From contig WGMB01000016.1 in the NCBI GenBank assembly GCA_016125275.1, positions 54,449-118,448 of the forward strand: 64,000 bases of DNA, in the 5' to 3' direction. The position numbers and the translations under genes were made by a program. Of this stretch, positions 28,440 through 36,476 are shown piece by piece (position 1 is the first letter of the stretch; each line of letters opens with the position of its first letter). A model generated the notes under the pieces. It did not search any database and was not told where the DNA came from. It saw nothing but the letters and a program-made list of their open reading frames with translations. This DNA is from Acidobacteriota bacterium. GTDB lineage: Bacteria > Acidobacteriota > Terriglobia > Bryobacterales > UBA6623.

Positions 28440-28518
28440 CCTAGCCTGTGGCCGAAGGTAGGCGGACCCTGGCGGCTAAAGCTTCGCCCAAGCGCCAAGC
28501 GGGGAGTCCTAGAGAACG

Positions 28519-28803
28519 ATGGATGTGATTGCGATCATCAATGAGTTGCGCAAAGAACTGGAGCGCATCGACGGGCTGATCATCGCCCTCGAGAGCTTGC
28601 AGGCCGGTCGGCGTCGCGGTCGTCCGCCGAAGGCTTTGCAGCAGCTTCGCGCCGGAGCTATTGCGCAAGAGAGCCCCGCCGCCCGCAGGGCCGCCAAGGC
28701 TGTCAAGAAAGCCGGCAAGAAAGGCGCGCCCAAAGCCGCGAAAAAAGTCGCTAAGAAGAAAGCCGCCGCCAAGAAGAAATCCGCGCCTCAGGCCTCCGAC
28801 TAG
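28519..28803 (+). CDS. Small basic DNA-binding protein: AT-hook plus histone H1-like tail
   Basis: A 94-residue protein with three parts. Residues 1-28 form an amphipathic helix (MDVIAIINELRKELERIDGL), possibly for dimerisation. Residues 31-39 contain RRRGRPPKA, an AT-hook core (GRP flanked by basic residues). Residues 60-90 are Lys/Ala/Pro-rich like eukaryotic H1 tails or bacterial Hc1-like proteins. It should bind the DNA minor groove without strict sequence preference and act in chromosome compaction or global regulation. The last 4 bp overlap the stop of the convergent gene at 28800. Confidence 0.75.
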   Translation: MDVIAIINELRKELERIDGLIIALESLQAGRRRGRPPKALQQLRAGAIAQESPAARRAAKAVKKAGKKGAPKAAKKVAKKKAAAKKKSAPQASD

Positions 28804-29309
28804 TAGACCGGGGCGCCGTAGGGGACTAGAGTCGGTACACGCTCGGCGGAGTCGAGCCCCACGATTTTCCAGGCGCCCTCCACCTTCTCCAGGTACACCA
28901 ACTGGGCTTCATTGCGGTCCGCGTACACGTACTCGACCCGCACGCGCACCCGTGTGTCCGAAGCCTGCTCGGGCTCGTTGATGGCGATGCCCTTGATCTC
29001 CCGATTGCGGTCGCGCAGGTATTTGGCGAAGCCCTCCGGCGTCATCTCATCGCGGCTCTGCTCGAGCCTGCGCGTCATCTCGCCCGCATAGCAGTCGATG
29101 TAGCCGGCAACATCCCCGTCGCGCGCCGCGTCGAGCATGGCGTAGATGGCGTCTCGCGGCGCGGGCTCCTTGGCGGACCGGGGGCTCAGCACGCTGGCCC
29201 CCGCCGCACCGGTCGGCAGCTCCCAGCCGGCGTTGCGGCCGGCCACGAACGCCACCACGCCGACGAGCAGCGCCCCGGTAAGCAGCTTGGCCTGGGTTTC
29301 CTTGCGCAT
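28800..29309 (-). CDS. Membrane-anchored small protein, NTF2-like, last gene of the SPFH/metal-ATPase operon
   Basis: A 169-residue protein with one N-terminal membrane helix or uncleaved signal (about residues 8-25: LLTGALLVGVVAFVAG). The soluble domain begins APRDAIYAMLDAARDGDVAGYIDCYAG and ends VRVRVEYVYADRNEAQLVYLEKVEGAWKIVGLDSAERV (loosely cited). The helix-strand order and the 'W-K-I-V-G-L-D' end resemble NTF2-like/DUF4878 domains, but this is by eye only. It starts 19 nt after the second HflK-like gene and so is probably co-transcribed. Its soluble part should face the periplasm, the same side as the SPFH domains. Function unknown. Confidence 0.75.
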   Translation of the reverse strand: MRKETQAKLLTGALLVGVVAFVAGRNAGWELPTGAAGASVLSPRSAKEPAPRDAIYAMLDAARDGDVAGYIDCYAGEMTRRLEQSRDEMTPEGFAKYLRDRNREIKGIAINEPEQASDTRVRVRVEYVYADRNEAQLVYLEKVEGAWKIVGLDSAERVPTLVPYGAPVY

Positions 29310-29328
29310 GCGCTCGCCGCCCCGTCCT

Positions 29329-30351
29329 TTATTGCTCGACCTTGTCGAGCGCTCCGGCGCGCGCCTTCTTCTTGCGGATGAGCGTCAAGTCCAGATTGCC
29401 GTCGTCGCCCACAATCGTCTTCTCCATCCGCGGCAAAATCTCTTCCATCGTCTCCAGGTAGATGCGGCTGCGCGTGACGGCCGGATTGCGGCGATATTCG
29501 GCGGCCAGCGCCGTGAACCGGGCGGCGTCGCCCTGGGCGCGGTTGACGGCCCGCTCCTTGTAGCCCGCGGCCTCTTCGATTAAGCTGCGCGCCTCGCCGC
29601 GCGCCCGCGGCGTAATGTCGTTGGCGTAGCCCTCGGCCTCGTTGACGATGCGCGCGGCGTCGGCCCGGGCGCTCGCCACGTCGCGAAAGGCGTCGGCAGC
29701 TTCCGGCGGCGCGGTCACGCTTTCGATGTTCACCGTCTGCACGCCCACGCCGAGGCCGTAGGTGTCCAGCAGGGCCTGCGCGCGCTGGCGCACAATCTCC
29801 TGGATCGCCACCTTCTCCGTCGTCAGCACTTCGTCGACGGTCCGCGCCGCGATCTGGCGCCCCAACTCGGCTTCCACCGCGTTGAGCACCGCTGCGCTCA
29901 CGTCCGCGGCCTGAAACAGGTAGTCCGTCGGCCGCGCCACGCTGTACTGCACGATCGTCCGCACCTGGATGATGTTCTGGTCGCCGGTCAAGAACTGCGC
30001 CAGCAGCGGATCGGCCTGCCCCACCACGTTGTCCGCGACCTCGCCGCCCACCACGGCGCGCTGTAGCTGACGCACCTTCACGCGGTAGACGCCGCCGGCC
30101 GGCCAGGGCGCGTTGTAGTGGATGCCCGGCATCACGCGCTCATCGGCGACAGCGCCAAACAGCGTCGTCACGGCTTGCTCGTCCGCCTGCACCAGGTACA
30201 GTCCCGACAGCAGCCACAGCCCCACGATCCCCAGGACCACATTGCGCCGCGTGAGGCCCTCCCGCCAGGGCGGCCCCTCGAGGTGCGCGGGACGCGGCTC
30301 CCGCGGCGACGGGGCCGGCGGCGGCGACGCAGGCGGAGCGGTCATGCTCAT
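29329..30351 (-). CDS. hflK: HflK-like SPFH-domain protein (stand-alone)
   Basis: A 340-residue inner-membrane protein. A Pro-rich cytoplasmic N-terminus (about residues 1-35) is followed by one membrane helix (about 37-55: NVVLGIVGLWLLSGLYLV). The SPFH domain (about 58-260) opens with ADEQAVTTLFGAV and has the HflK-type phrases LTGDQNIIQVRTIVQYSV, AVEAELGRQIAART and VNIESVTAPPEAADAFRDVASARAD. The C-terminal helix carries YRRNPAVTRSRIYLETMEEILP. In Escherichia coli HflK pairs with HflC as a ring-forming modulator of FtsH. Here it lies 5 bp after HflC and there is a second HflK domain in the operon, fused to a metal ATPase, so two HflK-type subunits may share one HflC. Confidence 0.88.
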   Translation of the reverse strand: MSMTAPPASPPPAPSPREPRPAHLEGPPWREGLTRRNVVLGIVGLWLLSGLYLVQADEQAVTTLFGAVADERVMPGIHYNAPWPAGGVYRVKVRQLQRAVVGGEVADNVVGQADPLLAQFLTGDQNIIQVRTIVQYSVARPTDYLFQAADVSAAVLNAVEAELGRQIAARTVDEVLTTEKVAIQEIVRQRAQALLDTYGLGVGVQTVNIESVTAPPEAADAFRDVASARADAARIVNEAEGYANDITPRARGEARSLIEEAAGYKERAVNRAQGDAARFTALAAEYRRNPAVTRSRIYLETMEEILPRMEKTIVGDDGNLDLTLIRKKKARAGALDKVEQ

Positions 30352-30356
30352 CGCGC

Positions 30357-31352
30357 CTAGCGCCCCTCCGTCAAGAGCTTCAGCAGCTCGGAATCCGCGC
30401 TCAGAATCACCGTCGTATCGGCGTCCAAAGCCTTGCGATAGGTCTCCAGCGTGCGCGTGAGCTGGTAGAACTGCTGGTTGCCCGAGTACGCGTTGCCGTA
30501 GATGCGGGCCGCCTCGGCGTCGCCGGCGCCCTTGGTCTCTTCCGCCTCTCGGTAGGCGGCCGAGAGGATCTCTTCCTTGCGGCGGTCCGCCTCGGCCCGG
30601 ATCTGCAGCGCCTGCTCTTCGCCCTCGGCGCGGTACTGCCGGGCGATCCGTTCGCGCTCGGCCCGCATGCGGGCGTACACGCTCTGCTTGTTCTGCTCGG
30701 GCAGGTTCAGCCGCTTGATGCGCACGTCCACCACGTCGATGCCGTACTGCTCCAGGGCCTTGGCGCCGGTGGTCTCGGTCAGCCGGTCGAGCATCTCCCG
30801 CGACTGCACTTCTTCCGGCGTCGGCGCGATCAGGTCCTCCAGATCGTGCCGGCCCATTTCCGCGGCCAAGCCGGCCCAGGCGATGTCATGCAGCCGCATC
30901 TCGGCAGCGTCCGGGTCGCCCACCGTCTGCACGAAGGTCACCGGGTCGGAGATCTTCCACAGCACATAGCTCTCGATCACCAAGTTTTTCTTGTCCCGCG
31001 TCAAGAACTCCGAACGGGTCGGGTTGTAGACCCTCAGGCGATTGTCGAAGTAGCTCGCCGACTCCCAAAAGCCCTTGAAGTGCAAGCCGGCCTCGGTCGT
31101 CGTCCGCACCGGCGCGCCGAAGCGCGTGATCAGCACGAACTCCGTCTCCCGCACCGTATAGAACGTCCGCCACAGCAGCACCAGGCCCAGCAGGATCAGC
31201 CAGAGCTTGCGATTGCGCCCCACGAAGCCCGCCCAATCGAACGGCTCGTGACGGTGATCGTGGTCATGGTCGTGGTGATCGTGGCTATGGCCGTGGTCAT
31301 GGCTGTGGCCGTGATCCTGATGGTCGTGCTGGTGATCGATGTGATCGTGCAT
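30357..31352 (-). CDS. hflC: HflC-like SPFH protein with histidine-rich N-terminal tail
   Basis: A 331-residue inner-membrane protein. The first 36 residues contain about 17 histidines alternating with Asp, Ser and Gly, as in metal-storage or metal-chaperone tails. A membrane helix follows (about 48-62: LWLILLGLVLLW). The SPFH domain opens with VRETEFVLITRFGAPV and has the HflC landmarks GLHFK, DKKNLVIESYVLWKISDP and YGIDVVDVRIKRLNLPEQNKQSVYARMRAERERIA. The end is FYQLTRTLETYRKAL. Ordinary HflC proteins lack such a tail. By analogy with E. coli topology the tail is cytoplasmic, next to the metal entry side of the ATPase encoded 10 bp upstream. The AGGCG before its ATG is a weak ribosome site. 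Confidence 0.88.
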   Translation of the reverse strand: MHDHIDHQHDHQDHGHSHDHGHSHDHHDHDHDHRHEPFDWAGFVGRNRKLWLILLGLVLLWRTFYTVRETEFVLITRFGAPVRTTTEAGLHFKGFWESASYFDNRLRVYNPTRSEFLTRDKKNLVIESYVLWKISDPVTFVQTVGDPDAAEMRLHDIAWAGLAAEMGRHDLEDLIAPTPEEVQSREMLDRLTETTGAKALEQYGIDVVDVRIKRLNLPEQNKQSVYARMRAERERIARQYRAEGEEQALQIRAEADRRKEEILSAAYREAEETKGAGDAEAARIYGNAYSGNQQFYQLTRTLETYRKALDADTTVILSADSELLKLLTEGR

Positions 31353-31362
31353 CGCCTAATCC

Positions 31363-34300
31363 CTACTCTTCCCGCGGCTCGGCGGGAAACGCCGGCGGCG
31401 GCTGCTGCATCCGGGCCCCTGCCGGAGCCAGCGTCACGCTGTCTTCCAACTGCCAGAGCTGACGCCGGCCGCGGCCCTTGTCGAGAATGATCTTCGAGCG
31501 GCCCGGCAGGACCTGCTCCATGGTTTCCAAGTACAGCCGCGTCGCAGTCGACTCCGGAGCCTTGCGGTACTCGGCTTCGAACTGCGTGAAGCGAGCGGCG
31601 TCGCCCTCGGCGCGGCTCACCCGGCCGGCCTTGTAGCCCAGCGCCGTCAGCAACTGCGCCTCGGCCTGACCGCGAGCCAGCGCGGTCTGCTCGTTGCGGT
31701 AGCCCTCAGCCTCATTGATCAGCCGATTCTTCTCTTCCTGCGCCCCGGCGACCTCGCGGAACGCATCCACGACCTCCACCGACGGGTGCACGTCCTGCAC
31801 GCGCACTGACAGCACCTCCGCGCCGGTGTGATAACGCTCCATCCGGGCGCTCAGCTCCTTCGTCGCGCGCTCTTCCAGGCCCCTGCGGTCGACCGTCAGC
31901 ATCGCGTCCAGCGGCATCTGGTTCACGACCGTATGCAGCGCCGACTCCGCCGCCACCCGAATCGTCGTCTCCGGGTCGAGCTGCTCAAAGAGATACTCGT
32001 CCGGCTTGACCAGGCGGTAGTGCACCACGGCCGTCAGCTCGATCATGTTCTGGTCGCCGGAGAGCATCAGCGACTCGGACTCCTCGGGCTGAATCCGTCC
32101 GCCGCGGTGCTGCACATTCCACTCGTAGGCGGGCGGCTCGTTGTATTCGCCCGAAGGGACCGTGCGGAAACCGATCTCCACGGTGCGGATGCGCTTGCTC
32201 TCGATGCGCTGGAGCGTATCCACCGGCCACGGCAGCTTCCAGTTCAGGCCCGGCTCCCGGTACGGCAGCACCTTGCGGCCGAAGCGCTCGACCACGCCGG
32301 TCTCGGCCGGCCCCAGCACGAAAGTCGCCGTCGAAAGCCACCACAGCCCCAGCAGCGCCAAGCCCGGACGCACCATCTGCCGCCGCCGCTCCCAGAGCCA
32401 AGCGAAGCCCGCCGCCGGGTCCAGGTGGCCGAGCCCGTGCACGAAGCGCCGCCACATCCGGCCCAAGCCCGTCCAGGCCCACAGCCGCTCCCACCGTGAC
32501 CGGCGTCCCTTCGGCCGTTCCACGCGCAGCAGCCGCACCGAATTGAGCATCACCAGGATCGAGGAGATCTGGTGCACCAGCGCGCCCATCGCCGGCCCCA
32601 GGCTGCCGATCGAGGCGAAGTAGACCGAGATGGCGTTGACCAGGCCGGCGAACAGGATGATGTTCTGCCAAACCACTGAAACCGTCTCGCGGCTGACCTC
32701 GAAGAGCTTCGGGAGCTTCTCGACGGTCGCGTTCAGGTCGACCACGTCGGCGGCTTCGGCGGCGATATCCGCCCCGGAGCCCGCAATCGCCACGCCCACA
32801 TCGGCGGCGGCCAAGGCGGGCGCGTCGTTCACGCCGTCGCCGATCATGGCGACCTTGCGGCCCTGGAGCTGGAGTTGCTTGATGCGGTCGAGCTTCTGCT
32901 CGGGCAGCAGCTCGGCCTCCACGTGCTCGATGCCCGCCTCGCGCGCCATCGCGTCGGCCGCCTTGCGGCGGTCGCCGGTCAGCAGCACGATGCTCTGCAC
33001 GCCGAGGTCTTCGAGCGCATGCACGGCCTCGTGGACGCCCGGCCGCAGCGTATCCCGCAGCAGCAGCGCGCCGACCAGCTCGCCGTCAGCCGCCACCAGC
33101 ACGGCCGTGGCGCCGGCTCGGTCGGCCTCGTCGAGCATCCCCTGCTCCACCTCTACGCCGTGGTCGCGCAGAAAGGCCTCGTTGCCGGCCCGCACGCGGC
33201 GGCCCTGGTAGAGGCACTCTGCGCCGCGTCCGGCCACGACGCGGGCCTCGTCCGCGCCCTCGAAGTGCAGGCCCTTGTCCCGCGCCGAGGCGACGATCAC
33301 ACGCGCCAAGGGGTGATCCGAACCGGCCTCCGCCGCCGCGCCCAGCCGCAGCGCGTCGTCCTCGGTGTGGCCCGGCCCGGGGATCGTCTTCACCACCCGG
33401 AACTCGCCGGTCGTAATGGTGCCGGTCTTGTCGAAGACCACCGTGTCGATCGACGCGCCGGTCTGCAGCGTCGCGCCGCCGCGCACCAGAATGCCGCGCC
33501 GAGCCAGTCCGCCGATGCCCGCGACCATGGCCGCCGGCGTCGCCAGAATCAGCGCGCAAGGGCAGGCCACGATCAGCACCGCCACCGCCCGGATCACGCC
33601 GTTCTCCGGGCTGAAGTACCAGGTCAAACCAGCAATCAGCAGGATCGCCGGCAGAAAGAACTGCGCGTAACGGTCGGCCTGCCGAACCACCGGCGCGCGA
33701 TGGTTGCGGGCCTCCTCCACCAGCTTGATCAGCCGCGCCAGGGTGGACTGCTCGGCCGCCATCGTCACGCGGATGCGCAGCAGCCCATGGCCGTTGAGCG
33801 TCCCGGAGAAGACTTCGTCCCCGGGGCCCTTGTCCCGCGGAACCGACTCGCCCGTGATCGGGCTCTCGTCCACGCTGGAGTCGCCCGCCAGGACCACGCC
33901 GTCGGCGGCTATGCGCTCGCCCGCCCGCACCAGAATGATGTCGTCGGGAATCAGGTCCTCGACGTGCGCCCGGACCTCTCGGCCGTCACGCAGCACCGTG
34001 GCGTGGCGCGGGAGCTGATCCACGAAGCGGTGGATCGCCGCCTCGGTGCGGCCGGCCGCCCAGGCCTCCAGGCCCTCGCCGACCAGCATGATGAACATCG
34101 CCTCGGCGGCGGCCAGGTACTCGCCCACCAGCGTCGCGGCGAAAGCAGCGATCACGATCGCCAAGTCCGCGGAGATCTTGCGATCGAGCAGATCGGAGAT
34201 CGCCCGGTAGAAGGTCTTGTAGCCGGCGATCAGGGTCAGGAACAGCGCGGTGTCGATCCCGAACAGGGTGTCGAACCAACCCGTGAAGTTGAGCAGGAGC

Positions 34301-34389
34301 AGGACTCCAACCAGCGCGGTGAAGCCTACGTACTTGACCCGCGCCCGGCGATCCTGGTTGATCGCGTGATCTTCGCTGACGACGTGCAC
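31363..34389 (-). CDS. P1B-type metal ATPase fused to an HflK-type SPFH domain
   Basis: A 1008-residue fusion. Residues 1-620 are a complete P1B ATPase. It has the actuator motif TGES (179-182), CPC in the sixth membrane segment (276-278), phosphorylation motif DKTGT (D320), the HP locus (H359, P360), TGD (471-473) and GDGVND (517-522). There are eight predicted membrane helices, the last containing H606-Q-x-S609-S610. No N-terminal HMA domain is present. A basic linker (about 622-672) leads to a ninth helix (about 675-692) and then an HflK-like SPFH domain (about 695-960), with LSGDQNMIELTAVVHY and YLETMEQVLPGRSKII. An even number of ATPase helices followed by one more would place the SPFH part in the periplasm, as in HflK. 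The start is GTG 34389. It heads a four-gene operon. The metal specificity is unclear. Confidence 0.92.
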   Translation of the reverse strand: MHVVSEDHAINQDRRARVKYVGFTALVGVLLLLNFTGWFDTLFGIDTALFLTLIAGYKTFYRAISDLLDRKISADLAIVIAAFAATLVGEYLAAAEAMFIMLVGEGLEAWAAGRTEAAIHRFVDQLPRHATVLRDGREVRAHVEDLIPDDIILVRAGERIAADGVVLAGDSSVDESPITGESVPRDKGPGDEVFSGTLNGHGLLRIRVTMAAEQSTLARLIKLVEEARNHRAPVVRQADRYAQFFLPAILLIAGLTWYFSPENGVIRAVAVLIVACPCALILATPAAMVAGIGGLARRGILVRGGATLQTGASIDTVVFDKTGTITTGEFRVVKTIPGPGHTEDDALRLGAAAEAGSDHPLARVIVASARDKGLHFEGADEARVVAGRGAECLYQGRRVRAGNEAFLRDHGVEVEQGMLDEADRAGATAVLVAADGELVGALLLRDTLRPGVHEAVHALEDLGVQSIVLLTGDRRKAADAMAREAGIEHVEAELLPEQKLDRIKQLQLQGRKVAMIGDGVNDAPALAAADVGVAIAGSGADIAAEAADVVDLNATVEKLPKLFEVSRETVSVVWQNIILFAGLVNAISVYFASIGSLGPAMGALVHQISSILVMLNSVRLLRVERPKGRRSRWERLWAWTGLGRMWRRFVHGLGHLDPAAGFAWLWERRRQMVRPGLALLGLWWLSTATFVLGPAETGVVERFGRKVLPYREPGLNWKLPWPVDTLQRIESKRIRTVEIGFRTVPSGEYNEPPAYEWNVQHRGGRIQPEESESLMLSGDQNMIELTAVVHYRLVKPDEYLFEQLDPETTIRVAAESALHTVVNQMPLDAMLTVDRRGLEERATKELSARMERYHTGAEVLSVRVQDVHPSVEVVDAFREVAGAQEEKNRLINEAEGYRNEQTALARGQAEAQLLTALGYKAGRVSRAEGDAARFTQFEAEYRKAPESTATRLYLETMEQVLPGRSKIILDKGRGRRQLWQLEDSVTLAPAGARMQQPPPAFPAEPREE

Positions 34390-34402
34390 GACTTAGCGCT
34401 CA

Positions 34403-34408
34403 AGGGTA
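34403..34408 (-). promoter_or_regulatory. -10-like hexamer TACCCT before the metal-ATPase/SPFH operon
   Basis: TACCCT on the minus strand, 13 nt before the GTG at 34389, inside the 41-bp gap after the Uma2 gene. If real, the operon has its own promoter. No metal-regulator operator palindrome was recognised in this gap. Confidence 0.3.
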
Positions 34409-34430
34409 GCAGACCGCTCCGGGCCTTGGC

Positions 34431-34979
34431 TCAGCGCGGAAAGATGTCCGCAACCGGCAGCGCCCACTCCCCCAAAATGTCAGGAAAGTCGAGCGTGGAG
34501 CCCTCTTCGAGGCAACGGCTCGTCCCATCCGGCCGGTAAACCCAAACGGTCCGCGTTCTGGGGTAGACGGTCACCACGGCCTTCGTTCCGGCGGCCAGAT
34601 ACTGGCGCACCTTCAACTCCAGCTCCGAGGCGGACTCCGACGGCGAGACGACCTCCATGGCGATCGTCGGCGCCCCGCGGAAGAACGCCTCCGCCGGTTC
34701 TTTTTCCAACAAATCCGTCGCAAGGAACGCCACATCCGGCTCCCTCAGCGTGGGAGGGTCCTCGGATAGGACGAAGCCCGGCTCCAAGAAGACCTCGCCG
34801 AGGGCCCGGCCCCGGATGTAGTCGCGGATCGCATCGCGCAACGTGTGCTGAATCCGCGTATGCAGAAAGTGAACCGGCGCCATCGTAACCAACTCTCCAC
34901 GGTCCAGCTCATACCGCACGCCGTCCTCGTGCGGCATCGCCGCCAAGGCTTCCAGGCTGATTCCGGTGGCCGTCGCCAT
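34431..34979 (-). CDS. Uma2-family (DUF820) PD-(D/E)XK nuclease-fold protein
   Basis: A 182-residue cytoplasmic protein of the Uma2 family, which has a restriction-endonuclease-like fold and mostly unknown biological role. Visible landmarks are YELDRGELVTMAPVH near residue 23, EPDVAFL with D82, AMEVVSPSES with E109, and K123 in LELKVRQYLAAGTKAVVTVYP. These are the D-E-K positions of the family. The ATG at 34979 is chosen over the upstream in-frame start at 35009 because it begins with the usual MATATG-type N-terminus and has TATACT 7 nt upstream. These genes are often present in many copies and move horizontally. Confidence 0.87.
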   Translation of the reverse strand: MATATGISLEALAAMPHEDGVRYELDRGELVTMAPVHFLHTRIQHTLRDAIRDYIRGRALGEVFLEPGFVLSEDPPTLREPDVAFLATDLLEKEPAEAFFRGAPTIAMEVVSPSESASELELKVRQYLAAGTKAVVTVYPRTRTVWVYRPDGTSRCLEEGSTLDFPDILGEWALPVADIFPR

Positions 34980-34984
34980 CGTGC

Positions 34985-36466
34985 TCAGTATACGCTCGCC
35001 CCCGGGCACGACGGCTCGTCGATGCGCCGCCGGTCCGCCTCCACCTCTTCGAACCAGGCCTCCAGCTCGCCCAGCATCCGGCGCACCCTATCCGGGTCGG
35101 CGGCGGCCAGATCGTTGCGTTCGCCCGGGTCCGCCGACAGGTCGTAGAGCTGCGGCGGCTCCGGCTCGAGCTTCTTCAGCCGCGGAACCGGCAGCACCTC
35201 GGTGATCGCCGACGGATCCTCCTTGTGTTTCAAATCCGCCTCGACAAAAGCCTTCGTGCGGAGCTCGTCCTCAGGCGACAGGCACAGCTCCGGCTTGAAG
35301 AACCGCGTGCCCGCGATCATCGGACGCACCAGCTTCCAGTCGCCGTCGCGCATGGCCGCGTTCGTGCCGATGTCCGGTGCGTAGAAGTTGAACTGCCAAA
35401 ACCGAGGCGGCGCCTGCCCTGGCGTCTCGCCGCACAGCCCGGCCGACAGATCACGGCCGTCCAGCGGCAGCTCGCCCGCCCGCTCCACGCCCGTCATGGC
35501 CAGCAAAGTCGGCAGCCAGTCCGTAAAGTGCGCCAGCTCGTCGGACATCCGTCCGCCCTCGATCCGCCCCGGCGCCCGCACCACCATCGGCACGCGGATG
35601 CCGCCTTCGTACACCCAGCCCTTGCTGCCCTGCATCCCGGCGTTGAAGCGCTCGTTGAAGGTCGACTCCCCCGGCTCGAGCATATACGGCGGATTGAAGA
35701 AGGCCGGGCCGTTGTCCGACGTGAACAACACGATCGTGTTCTCGCGCAGCCCCTGGCGGTCGAGCTCGTCGAGCAGCCGCCCGACGCCCTCGTCCATCCT
35801 CTCGATCATGGCGTAGGTGGTGGCGACAATCCGGTTGAAGCCCTTCTCCCGGTACGGCGCGATGCGCTCCTCCGGCGCCTGGAACGGCGAGTGCGGCGCC
35901 GAATACGCCAGGTGCAGAAAGAACGGCCCGCTGCGGTTGCGCCGCACGAAGCCGAGCGCCTCTTCGGTCAGCACGTCGGTCAGGTACGAGCCGTCCGAGG
36001 GGGTCGAGGAGTCGTTCCGCCGCAGGTGGTAGCGGTAGTAGTCCGTCCAGCCGCCGCAGAAGCCCACGAACTCCTCATAGCCGCGGTGATGCGGCTCATA
36101 GCGCCGGTCGAACGTGCCGTTGTGCCACTTGCCCACCAAGCTGGTGGCGTAGCCCGCGTTGCGAAAGCAGTCCGCCAGCGTCGCCTCCCGCAGCGAGATC
36201 CGGTCCAGCCCGTGGATCTCATGCTGTGTGACGGCGCCGGTGCGGTGGGAGTAGCGTCCGGTCAGCAGCGCCGCCCGCGCCGGAGCGCAGATCGGCGAAG
36301 CGGAGTAGTGCTGCCGAAAGCAGACGCCCTCGGCCGCCAACCGGTCCAGATGAGGCGTCCGGACCGCGCCGTCGGAGAACATGCCGAAGTCGCCGTAGCC
36401 CATGTCGTCGGCGACGATCAGAATCACATTGGGGTGTTGAGACGCGGATGGCAAAGCGCCAGCCAT
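34985..36466 (-). CDS. Sulfatase, no obvious signal peptide
   Basis: A 493-residue sulfatase of the alkaline-phosphatase superfamily. Metal motif: NVILIVADDMGYGD at residues 13-26. Signature: CAPAR with C60, the residue expected to become formylglycine, then LLTGRYSHRTG. Second metal site: LFTSDNGP. The C-terminal end has PPQLYDLSADPGERNDLAA. Unlike the sulfatase at 17434, the N-terminus (MAGALPSASQHPN) has no hydrophobic signal, so it may be cytoplasmic or its true start may differ; no better upstream start was seen. The AsmA-like gene lies 10 bp upstream in the same direction, so the two may be co-transcribed. Confidence 0.9.
   Translation of the reverse strand: MAGALPSASQHPNVILIVADDMGYGDFGMFSDGAVRTPHLDRLAAEGVCFRQHYSASPICAPARAALLTGRYSHRTGAVTQHEIHGLDRISLREATLADCFRNAGYATSLVGKWHNGTFDRRYEPHHRGYEEFVGFCGGWTDYYRYHLRRNDSSTPSDGSYLTDVLTEEALGFVRRNRSGPFFLHLAYSAPHSPFQAPEERIAPYREKGFNRIVATTYAMIERMDEGVGRLLDELDRQGLRENTIVLFTSDNGPAFFNPPYMLEPGESTFNERFNAGMQGSKGWVYEGGIRVPMVVRAPGRIEGGRMSDELAHFTDWLPTLLAMTGVERAGELPLDGRDLSAGLCGETPGQAPPRFWQFNFYAPDIGTNAAMRDGDWKLVRPMIAGTRFFKPELCLSPEDELRTKAFVEADLKHKEDPSAITEVLPVPRLKKLEPEPPQLYDLSADPGERNDLAAADPDRVRRMLGELEAWFEEVEADRRRIDEPSCPGASVY
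34987..34992 (-). promoter_or_regulatory. -10-like hexamer TATACT upstream of the Uma2 gene
   Basis: TATACT (5 of 6 to consensus) on the minus strand, 7 nt before the ATG at 34979. It overlaps the last codons of the sulfatase gene. Confidence 0.45.
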
Positions 36467-36476
36467 CGTAACAAGA

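Noticed and set aside
34431..34979. Uma2 gene as evidence for a restriction-modification or defence island
   Set aside because: No methyltransferase, specificity subunit or other defence gene is adjacent; Uma2 proteins occur widely as singletons.
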